NCBI RefSeq assembly: GCF_000230555.1 | Contig: NC_016078.1 | Span: 2,875,001 to 2,939,000, forward strand | Direction of reading: 5' to 3' | Length of the DNA: 64,000 nt | Origin: Pelagibacterium halotolerans B2 | GTDB lineage: Bacteria; Pseudomonadota; Alphaproteobacteria; Rhizobiales; Devosiaceae | In this document: in pieces, positions 42,383-49,496 of the stretch | Position numbering within the stretch: position 1 is the stretch's first letter | Layout: each line of letters opens with the position of its first letter | Notes under the pieces: model-generated | Seen by the model: the letters and a program-made list of their open reading frames with translations, nothing else | What the model was told of the DNA's origin: nothing | The model's database searches: none | Translations under genes and position numbers: made by a program

Positions 42383-43386
42383 GACGTTTCGCCGGCGCCT
42401 CCTTGTTGACGGTCACACTCGGTCTGGCGGCAGCATCCGCTCCCGCCCAGTCCCCGAGTGCCGAAGCGATAACGGTTTCCGCCCGCCCCATCACCGGCTT
42501 CCGCAACGCTGCGATCGGCGAACCAATCGACGGGCTGATTTTTGAAGGCGGGCTGGAGCTGACCGCCACCCATCCCGATTTCGGCGGCATGTCCGGGCTC
42601 GCCTTTCTCGATGCCGCCCGGTTCGTCGTGGTCACCGATCAGGGGCGCTTCCTTTCGGGCACGCTCGATCTCGCCGATGGCGCCCCCGCGGGTCTCTCCG
42701 ATGCCCAAATCGATATCGTCCGCAATTCCTCGGGCAATCCCCTGCCCAACAGGTTTTCTTCCGATTCCGAAGCCATCGAGATTGTGGTCCGCGACGGCCG
42801 GCCCGACGCCGTGCGGGTGGGGTTTGAGAACCTGGCCCGCATAGCAGAATTCGATCTCGTCGACGGACGCCCTTTCGGCCCGGCCCGCGAAGTCGCCATC
42901 CCTCAATGGCTGACCGATTTGCGCACCAATGAATCCATCGAATCGGTGTGCATCGCCCCGCCCGCTTCCCCGGTCGCCGGCTCGACCCTGATCATTGCAG
43001 AGGCCCACGCCCGGATCGCTGGCCAATGGGCCGCAACCCTTCTGGGCAATCGTGATCGCGGCGATCTGGGGCTGGAAATGGCCCCGGGCGTCAATCCCAC
43101 CGATTGCGCCTTCCTGCCCAATGGCGATCTGCTCGTCCTCGAACGCGGCCTGGCCTTCCTTGCCTTTTCCATGCAGGTCCGCCTGATCCCCGCCGAAGAG
43201 GTCCGCCCCGGTGCCACCATGGCTGGCGAGGTGATCGTTTCGGGCTCGGGCAGCGCAGTCGACAGTTTCGAAGGATTGGGCGTGCGCACCTTGCCCGACG
43301 GCCAAACCCGGGTCACCATTGTTTCCGACGACAATTTCAATTCCTTCCAGCGTACCCTGCTGCTCGAATTTTCTCTTCCCGACTAG
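42379..43386 (+). CDS. Exported esterase-like/phytase-like domain protein
   Basis: A 335-residue protein with a secreted phytase-like beta-propeller domain ([20 protein letters not shown], then [15 protein letters not shown] and [17 protein letters not shown]). The activity is unproven for most members. Start choice matters. Beginning at CTG 42379-42381 gives a full signal peptide ([19 protein letters not shown], cleavage after APA) with CGGAGG six to seven bases upstream and overlap with the cobT TGA. The next candidate, TTG 42403, loses the positive n-region. Confidence 0.8.
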   Translation: MRRFAGASLLTVTLGLAAASAPAQSPSAEAITVSARPITGFRNAAIGEPIDGLIFEGGLELTATHPDFGGMSGLAFLDAARFVVVTDQGRFLSGTLDLADGAPAGLSDAQIDIVRNSSGNPLPNRFSSDSEAIEIVVRDGRPDAVRVGFENLARIAEFDLVDGRPFGPAREVAIPQWLTDLRTNESIESVCIAPPASPVAGSTLIIAEAHARIAGQWAATLLGNRDRGDLGLEMAPGVNPTDCAFLPNGDLLVLERGLAFLAFSMQVRLIPAEEVRPGATMAGEVIVSGSGSAVDSFEGLGVRTLPDGQTRVTIVSDDNFNSFQRTLLLEFSLPD

Positions 43387-43395
43387 GAGTTCCCC

Positions 43396-44439
43396 ATGAA
43401 CATCGACCTGCTGCGCGCCTTGTGCGAAACCCCCGGCGTCCCCGGCCGCGAACACCGCGTGCGCAAACTGATCGAAACCGAAATCGAAGGCCTTTTCGAT
43501 GAGGTCAGAACCGATTCCATGGGCTCGCTGATTGCCGTACGCAAATCGCGCACCAAAGCCAAAAACCCGCTGAAAATCATGCTGCTCTGCCACATGGACG
43601 AGATCGGGTTCCTGGTCACCCATGTGTCCGAAAAGGGCTGGATCCACATCGACAATGTCGGCGGCTTCGATCCGCGCACCCTGTTCGCACGCCGCGTCAA
43701 GGTCGTTACCCCCGATGGCGATTACCCAGGCGTCATGAACGCCGGCGGGCGTCCGCTGCACATATCATCGCCCGAAGATCGCAAGAAGATCCCCGCCATC
43801 AAGGAGTTCTTCGTCGATATCGGTTTCGGCGCCGAGACCCGCGAGAAAGTCCGGGTCGGCGATTTCATCGTCATGGACGAGCCGCTCATCGAAATGGGCG
43901 AAAAGATCGTCTCCAAGGCCCTCGACAACCGTGTCGCCTGCTGGCTGGGCATCGAGGCCATCCGCGCCCTCGCCGAAAGCGGGGTCGACCATGAGTGCGA
44001 AATCCACGTCGCCTTCACCACGCAGGAAGAAGTGGGCCTGCGCGGCGCCCGCACCGCCGCCTTCGCCGTTTCACCCGATATCGGGCTCGGTATCGATACG
44101 ACGCTGGCCTGCGATACGCCGGGCGTGCCCGAAAACGAAATGGTCACCGCCCAGGGCAAGGGCGTTGGCCTGACCATCAAGGATGGCTCGTTCATCGCCG
44201 ATTTCGATCTGGTCGAGGAGATCGAGGCGCTGGCCAAAAAACAAGATATCCCCGTCCAGCGCTCCATCCTCGCTTCGGGCGGACAGGACGCCGCCGCCGC
44301 CCAGCAGGCCGCCGCCGGCGCCCGCGCCATCGGCATCGTGGTGGGCACCCGCTATATCCACACGGTCGCCGAAATGATCGAAAAATCCGACCTCAAGGCG
44401 GCCCTCGATATTCTCGTCGCCTACCTCAAGGGCAAATAA
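43396..44439 (+). CDS. M42 family metallopeptidase (glutamyl aminopeptidase type)
   Basis: A 347-residue di-zinc aminopeptidase or endoglucanase-like M42 protein. Metal ligands are visible: His in LCHMDEIGFLV, Asp in SKALDNRVACW, Glu pair in TTQEEVGLRG, Asp in GIDTTLACDTP and the C-terminal His in TRYIHT. It forms large cytosolic shells in relatives. The ATG is ten bases after the phytase-like gene's stop, with AGGAG upstream. A terminator follows. Confidence 0.9.
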   Translation: MNIDLLRALCETPGVPGREHRVRKLIETEIEGLFDEVRTDSMGSLIAVRKSRTKAKNPLKIMLLCHMDEIGFLVTHVSEKGWIHIDNVGGFDPRTLFARRVKVVTPDGDYPGVMNAGGRPLHISSPEDRKKIPAIKEFFVDIGFGAETREKVRVGDFIVMDEPLIEMGEKIVSKALDNRVACWLGIEAIRALAESGVDHECEIHVAFTTQEEVGLRGARTAAFAVSPDIGLGIDTTLACDTPGVPENEMVTAQGKGVGLTIKDGSFIADFDLVEEIEALAKKQDIPVQRSILASGGQDAAAAQQAAAGARAIGIVVGTRYIHTVAEMIEKSDLKAALDILVAYLKGK

Positions 44440-44466
44440 AAAGGGGCCGAAAGGCCCCCTTTTTCA
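44436..44466 (+). terminator. Terminator after the M42 peptidase gene
   Basis: AAAAAGGGGCC-GAAA-GGCCCCTTTTT, a perfect GNRA-type hairpin overlapping the stop codon region. The A run on the other side lets it serve the convergent transporter gene too. Confidence 0.9.
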
Positions 44467-45102
44467 TTATGCCACCGACACCGTCCGGTCCGGAATGGCC
44501 CGCCGCAGCGCCTTGTAGGGCACCAGCAAAACCAGCGTCACAATAATCTTGACGAGGAAGTCGCCCACCGCCAGCGATACCCAGAGCGGCACGTCCGGCC
44601 CCACCGAAAGCAAGGGGGTCGGGAAGGGGAGCGAGCCGTCTTCCAGCCCCAGCCCCGTATCGAGAAACGCGAACGCCGTCGCAAAGGCGATGCCGAAGAA
44701 CAGGATCGTATCGATCACCGCGCCCAGCACCGACGAGATCAGCGGCGCATGCCACCATTTGCCGGCCCGGAGCTTGTCGAAAATCGAAACGTCGAGGAAC
44801 TGGGCGATAAGGAAGGCCGAACCCGAGGCGATCGCGATGCGCGGCGAGGCAAGGAAAATGCTCCACACCACGGCGATGGCAAAACCGACAAGCACCACCA
44901 CCCGCGCCGCCGCCGGCCCGAAATGGCGGTTGGTCAGATCGTTGACCATGAAGGCCACCGGATAGGTGAAAGCGCCCCAGGTCAGAATATCGGCGAGGTT
45001 GATTGCGCCCAGCGACGCCTCGACCGGAAATTGCACGAGATAGTTCGACGCGGTGACCACCACCGCCATGGCCAGAACGGCCCAGAAAAAACGTACGCCC
45101 AT
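44467..45102 (-). CDS. Queuosine precursor transporter (YhhQ/DUF165 family)
   Basis: A 211-residue inner-membrane protein with about six membrane segments and the family motifs NLADILTWGAFTYPVAFMVNDLTNR and FLDVSIFDKLR. The E. coli member imports queuosine precursors. ATG 45100-45102 with AAGGA upstream gives a normal length; an in-frame extension of 35 codons lacks membrane character. No preQ1 riboswitch could be recognised upstream. Confidence 0.88.
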   Translation of the reverse strand: MGVRFFWAVLAMAVVVTASNYLVQFPVEASLGAINLADILTWGAFTYPVAFMVNDLTNRHFGPAAARVVVLVGFAIAVVWSIFLASPRIAIASGSAFLIAQFLDVSIFDKLRAGKWWHAPLISSVLGAVIDTILFFGIAFATAFAFLDTGLGLEDGSLPFPTPLLSVGPDVPLWVSLAVGDFLVKIIVTLVLLVPYKALRRAIPDRTVSVA

Positions 45103-45273
45103 AGCGTCGCTGTCCTTTTCCACAAGCGGCAAGATGACCGCCGGATTGATCCACAAAGCCTTATGGCTTCGATGAAGTGGCCGCGATCCGGCAGGTGACC
45201 GGTGCAACCAGAAAGAAAACGCCGCGTCAGGCTACCCTCACGCGGCGCGAAAATTCCTGCGCGTCATCTCGCC

Positions 45274-45558
45274 TTAGCTGGCGATAGCGGCGCGGACTTC
45301 CTTCTTGATGCCGAGCGCGCGGACCGAAAGGTCCTCGTCCTTGGCTTTCATGAGGAAAGCATCGAGACCGCCACGGTGCTCGACGGTGCGCAGCGCGGAC
45401 GCCGAAACGCGCAGCTTGACCGAACGGTCCAGCGCTTCGGAAATCAGCGTCACGTCGCAGAGGTTGGGCAGAAAGCGGCGGCGGGTCCGGTTGAGCGCAT
45501 GGCTCACATTGTTGCCGGTCATCACGCCCTTGCCGGTGAGTTCACAGCGCCGTGCCAT
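45274..45558 (-). CDS. rpmB: 50S ribosomal protein L28
   Basis: A 94-residue ribosomal protein starting [32 protein letters not shown], the standard L28 opening. The ATG is at 45556-45558. It stands alone, upstream of the transporter gene by about 170 bases, and diverges from the DUF3108 gene. Confidence 0.96.
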   Translation of the reverse strand: MARRCELTGKGVMTGNNVSHALNRTRRRFLPNLCDVTLISEALDRSVKLRVSASALRTVEHRGGLDAFLMKAKDEDLSVRALGIKKEVRAAIAS

Positions 45559-45811
45559 TGTTCTAATTCCTGTCAATCGTATCGGGACCGGGGCGAGCCC
45601 CCAGTCAACCGGTCTGGGTTCTAAAGTGGAAGAAACTTTGGCCGGGGATATAGAGAAACGGGGCCAGTCCGTCAAGCGTTAGCGCGTCTGCGCAGCCTTA
45701 TTGTGTCCCAAGGCCGCTGGACAGGCCGAATCGCAGCAGGCAACCTAGCGGTTACACTGATTCGTGACGCGGCGAATCCGGTTGCGGCCCTGTAACGAAA
45801 TCGAGTCTCGC

Positions 45812-46600
45812 GTGAAGCGCTTTTCCCTATCGTCTTTCGCCCTCGGCATCGCCCTCGCTCTTGGCCTTGCAGCGCCCGGCCACGCACAGCAGGCCGGCTC
45901 GATCGCCTCCTATGTGGTTTCCATCGGCGGCATCAATGTTTCCAATATCGACATAAGGCTCGGTCTCGAAGGCTCGGGCTATCAACTCGACGTCGTGGCC
46001 GACGTCACCGGCCTCGCCCAGGTCGTGGCCCAGGGGTCGGGCGCCGTCAATTCGGGCGGCACGATCACATCGACCGGGCTGCAATCGAACCGCTTCTACC
46101 TCGAAACCCGCACCGCCGACGAGCGCTTCGCGCTCCAGACCGCCTATGCCGGCGGCAATGCTTCGGTCGGCGACGTCACGCCGGCCCTGGTCGAAAACGC
46201 CGACCGCGTGCCCGTAAACGCTTCCCACCGCTCCGGGGTCAACGACCCGCTCGCCGCCTTCATCCTGCGCGGCCAGGCGCTCGATCGATCCCTGTGCAAC
46301 CGCACCCTGCGCATCTATACCGGCATCGAGCGCTTCGACATGCCTTTAAGCTATGTCGAAACCACCACCGCCACCTCGACCCGCACCGCCTATCAGGGCC
46401 CCGTGGTGTTGTGTGCCATGCGCTACGTGCCGATCTCGGGCCATTTCGAAACGTCTGAAATCACCGCCTATCTGCGCGATTCCAACCGCATGCTGGTCTG
46501 GTATATGCCCTTGCGCGATTCGGGCTTTTTCATCCCCTACCGCGTCCTGATGGGCTCGAGCTTTGGCGATATTTCGATGGTTCTGGTCGGGCTGCAATAA
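45812..46600 (+). CDS. DUF3108 family exported protein
   Basis: A 262-residue protein with signal peptide (VKRFSLSSFALGIALALGLA, cleavage near GHAQ) and a DUF3108 beta-rich mature domain (SIGGINVSNIDIRL, FYLETRTADERF, LRIYTGIERFD). Function unknown; the fold is thought to be lipocalin- or LolA-like. GTG 45812 is preferred because it begins the signal peptide; ATG 45764 would add 16 polar residues. It diverges from rpmB, a common arrangement in Rhizobiales. Confidence 0.82.
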   Translation: MKRFSLSSFALGIALALGLAAPGHAQQAGSIASYVVSIGGINVSNIDIRLGLEGSGYQLDVVADVTGLAQVVAQGSGAVNSGGTITSTGLQSNRFYLETRTADERFALQTAYAGGNASVGDVTPALVENADRVPVNASHRSGVNDPLAAFILRGQALDRSLCNRTLRIYTGIERFDMPLSYVETTTATSTRTAYQGPVVLCAMRYVPISGHFETSEITAYLRDSNRMLVWYMPLRDSGFFIPYRVLMGSSFGDISMVLVGLQ

Positions 46601-47845
46601 TCAGGCGTTCGCGCCCGATACTCCCTTGCGCTCGGAAAACCCGCGAAAGCTCTTGAACACCAGCGGCATCAACGTCATCGCCAGATAGCAGACCCCCGCC
46701 ACAAGCAACGCCGCCGAAAGCCCCAGCCCGGCGATCAGCGCCCCACCGAAAATCCCCCCGAACGGCATCAGTGCCCAGGCCGAGGCCGTGACCAGCGATG
46801 AGACGCGCCCGACCAGATTTTCCGGTATCCGTTCAAGGATCACCGCCGAAAGGATCGGGTTTAAAAACCCCGAAGCGAATCCGCCCACCGCAAGCGTTGC
46901 CAGAATGCCGGCCAGCGGCGCGTCGAACGCGAACACCGCAAAGCGTGGCAGCGAGATGATCATGAAGGCGCCGACATAGACCGGCAGCCTGGGCATCTTT
47001 TCGCCCAGCGCGGTGGCCACCATGGCCCCCAGCACCGAAAATCCCGACATCACCGCAAAGATCAGCCCCAGCGTTTCCGCCCCGCGCCCGCCCTCCTGAG
47101 CCCACACCGGCACCAGAACCGCGGCATAGGCCTGATCGAGCAGATTGGTCACAGCCACCATCACAGCGATCCCCACCAGCACCGCATCGCCGCGCAAGAA
47201 GGCAAATCCTTCCCTAAGCTCGCTGCCATAGCTGGTCTTTGCCGCCGGCTCCTCCGCCTCGGCCTTTTCCCGCGTTCCCGGCCGGACGCCAAGCAAGAGG
47301 ATCGCCGCCGCAAAACCCAGCGTCACGGCATTGAACGTGAGCGCCATGGCCGGCCCGACCAGCGCCACCAACGCCCCTGCAGCGCCCGCCCCCACCGTCG
47401 AAGCCAGCCGCTCGATCGTGCCCACAACGCCGGTCACCCGCTCGAGCGGCAGGTTTCCCCGGCGCGCCACCAGCGGCACCAATGCGTGCTTGGCGGCATC
47501 GGCCGGTCCCTGCAACAGCCCCACCAGCGCAACGAGCGGAAACAGCAAAGGCACGCTGAGCAGATCGAGCGCGGAAAGAAGCGGTATAGCGCCCACCGCA
47601 AACAGCCCGAAAAAATCTCCAAGCACCGAAACCCGTCGCGGCCCGATCCTGTCGATCAGCGGCCCGCCCAGCGCCTTGGCCAGCACATAGGGCGCCATTT
47701 CGGCAAACACCACCAGCCCGGTCAGCAAAGGATCGCCCGTCACCGTCAGCACCAGCCAGGGAATGGCGATCACCGACAGTCGCGTGCCCGAAATCGAAAA
47801 AATCTGCGCTACGACAAGCGCGACAAAATCACGACGCCCGTTCAC
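46601..47845 (-). CDS. MFS transporter
   Basis: A 414-residue 12-helix major facilitator protein of the drug-export type (DUF894/EntS-like look; ALGGPLIDRIGPRRVSVLGD between helices 2 and 3). The central loop contains EKAEAEEPAAKTSYGSELREGF. It starts with GTG 47843-47845 overlapping the stop of the ArsR gene, so the two are one operon. The likely job is export of a compound sensed by that regulator; the compound is unknown. Confidence 0.88.
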   Translation of the reverse strand: MNGRRDFVALVVAQIFSISGTRLSVIAIPWLVLTVTGDPLLTGLVVFAEMAPYVLAKALGGPLIDRIGPRRVSVLGDFFGLFAVGAIPLLSALDLLSVPLLFPLVALVGLLQGPADAAKHALVPLVARRGNLPLERVTGVVGTIERLASTVGAGAAGALVALVGPAMALTFNAVTLGFAAAILLLGVRPGTREKAEAEEPAAKTSYGSELREGFAFLRGDAVLVGIAVMVAVTNLLDQAYAAVLVPVWAQEGGRGAETLGLIFAVMSGFSVLGAMVATALGEKMPRLPVYVGAFMIISLPRFAVFAFDAPLAGILATLAVGGFASGFLNPILSAVILERIPENLVGRVSSLVTASAWALMPFGGIFGGALIAGLGLSAALLVAGVCYLAMTLMPLVFKSFRGFSERKGVSGANA

Positions 47846-48435
47846 TCGTCTTCTCCCTTGCCCAAGGGCTGATAGGGAAAGCCATGCAGATGCACGGTGA
47901 AGGGCCGCCAGCCTTCAGCCAGTTCTTCGCCCGGCGCCGGTGCCTCTCCCTTGTGTTTCATGAGCAGGGCATGGATGTCTTCCATCAGCCCCTGCGCCGC
48001 CTCGGCCGACATGGCAATTGTGTAATCGGAAAAGGTCTGCGCCTTCTTCCACTCCTGTGGCAGGTCGTTGAACCCTTCATGGGCCCGCTGCATGGCCGCT
48101 GCATGATGGGAAATCACCGATTGCATCATGGCCATGCTGGCATCGAGCGCTTCGCCCCGCGCCTCGGAAAGCTCGATCATTGTCGATTCATGTTTTGCCT
48201 TCCACCAGCGGTCGCGCCTGTTGCCGCGCGTCTCATCGGCTTCGATGAACCCGTGCCCGGCCAATTGCCGCAAATGATAGCTCGTCGCCCCCGAATTGAG
48301 CCCCAGCCGCTCGGCCAGTGTCGTCGCCGTCTGCGGCCCCTCCATGCGCAATATGCCCAGCATTTTCAGCCGGTCGGGATGGGTCAGCGCCTTGAGCGCC
48401 TTGGGACCGGGCACGATTTTTGAAATTTCACGCAT
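47842..48435 (-). CDS. ArsR-type helix-turn-helix regulator
   Basis: A 197-residue regulator with an N-terminal winged helix (about 10-90; LTHPDRLKMLGILRMEGPQT, NSGATSYHLRQLAGHGFIE) and a longer C-terminal helical part that lacks the cysteine metal sites of ArsR proper. ATG 48433-48435 has GAGG upstream. It is cotranscribed with the MFS gene. A perfect palindrome 52-71 bases before its ATG is the likely operator. Confidence 0.88.
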   Translation of the reverse strand: MREISKIVPGPKALKALTHPDRLKMLGILRMEGPQTATTLAERLGLNSGATSYHLRQLAGHGFIEADETRGNRRDRWWKAKHESTMIELSEARGEALDASMAMMQSVISHHAAAMQRAHEGFNDLPQEWKKAQTFSDYTIAMSAEAAQGLMEDIHALLMKHKGEAPAPGEELAEGWRPFTVHLHGFPYQPLGKGEDE

Positions 48436-48486
48436 GGGAAGACCTCGATGGCTGTTGCCGCCGAGACTATAACCGCAAAGATTATT

Positions 48487-48506
48487 TTGCAAATATTTAT
48501 TTGCAA
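48487..48506 (-). promoter_or_regulatory. Probable operator of the ArsR-MFS operon
   Basis: A perfect inverted repeat TTGCAAAT-N4-ATTTGCAA lies upstream of the ArsR-type gene. It directly abuts the stop codon of the P-loop kinase gene (48507). Winged-helix dimers of this size bind such sites. AT-rich sequence here contrasts with the surrounding GC-rich DNA. Confidence 0.7.
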
Positions 48507-49052
48507 TCAAACGTTGGATGCGATTCCCAACCGCTCCCGAACAAAGTCCACACGCTCGGAAACGCCGATCTTGGGGAGTACGACAACCTCATACCCGAGC
48601 GCTGGATACGCCCGCTCCAACCGCTCATATTCCGCAACCGCTTCCTCGAAGCCATGCTGGCGTTCAGGATCGGTCACATAAATCTCCGGCCAGGGCGGCG
48701 TGAGAAACACCGTTCGATGATAGCGGTGCGCCGCCAATAGGCTCCGGTCCAGTTCGCCCCCGCCCGCCGCTTCGAGCGCGATGGCAGCATCGATCAGCCC
48801 CCTGTCGAAAAACACCCGGCCCTCGTAATTCTCGGCTCGCGCCCGGTCCTCCAGCGCCACCGCCATGGCCCGCCGCGCGAAAGCCGCCATGTCCACCCAC
48901 GGCAGCGCGCGACCCTCCCCGGCCAATTCCTGCGCCACGATCCGCCGTCCCGGCTCTTCGACCGTTGCAAAGCCGCGCGCCGCCAATCCGGCAAGCAGGG
49001 TGGACTTGCCCCCGCCCGAACAGCCTGAAATCACGACAAATTTCTCGCTCAT
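48507..49052 (-). CDS. AAA_28-type P-loop ATPase/kinase-like protein
   Basis: A 181-residue nucleotide-binding protein with P-loop GCSGGGKST near residue 10 and the AAA_28 pattern (TVEEPGRRIVAQEL, FFDRGLIDAAIALE, TPPWPEIYVTDPERQHGFEEA). Members are often called predicted ATPase; some are thought to act as small-molecule kinases. ATG 49050-49052 has GGAG six bases upstream. It precedes the ArsR operon on the same strand but the operator lies between them. Confidence 0.82.
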   Translation of the reverse strand: MSEKFVVISGCSGGGKSTLLAGLAARGFATVEEPGRRIVAQELAGEGRALPWVDMAAFARRAMAVALEDRARAENYEGRVFFDRGLIDAAIALEAAGGGELDRSLLAAHRYHRTVFLTPPWPEIYVTDPERQHGFEEAVAEYERLERAYPALGYEVVVLPKIGVSERVDFVRERLGIASNV

Positions 49053-49496
49053 ATCCACTCCATTGCAACGACCCCCGCGTCCCATTCCGGGACGGTCAAA
49101 ATCTTTTTCGTCAAAATGAAAGAATTTTCGCCCCGGCAATCGGGCCATCGCGCCTTTACGCCACGGTTCGGCATAAAAAAATCGCCTTAACGCTTCATAA
49201 GCACTTGCCCCGATTCCCGGCCGGTTAACCAGATGGCAACCAGAATGAATGGTTTTGACGCCGTTTTAGCCCTCACAATCGCGGTCAATGCCGCTTTAGT
49301 ATCCCGCCGCCCCGCCGCACCACCATATGCTGTAGGGAACAAATCGGGATTCAGCCCCACTCCCCGATTCGGTTCGCCTTTGTTCCGTTTTCGTTCGAAA
49401 TGTTAAATTTGCACGACACCCGGCCATTGCCTTTCCCGCTTTGATACACCACCTTGCCCAGCAAAAGCCTTGACCCTTGCCCCTTTCCCAGAGCCG
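49053..49496. other. Intergenic region between P-loop protein and Suv3-like helicase
   Basis: About 440 bases with divergent genes on each side, so it should hold two promoters. A LexA-type box at 49382-49396 is the only clear site. TTAACGCTTCATAAG near 49176 is half of a CtrA-type site. No gene or terminator was seen. Confidence 0.55.
49382..49396. promoter_or_regulatory. Candidate LexA box (GTTC-N7-GTTC)
   Basis: GTTCCGTTTTCGTTC matches the alphaproteobacterial LexA consensus exactly. Another GTTC six bases earlier makes three in tandem. It lies about 100 bases before the helicase ATG (49497). Confidence 0.5.

Noticed and set aside
45103..45273. Possible preQ1 riboswitch ahead of the queuosine-precursor transporter
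   Set aside because: No class I or II preQ1 core could be matched by eye.
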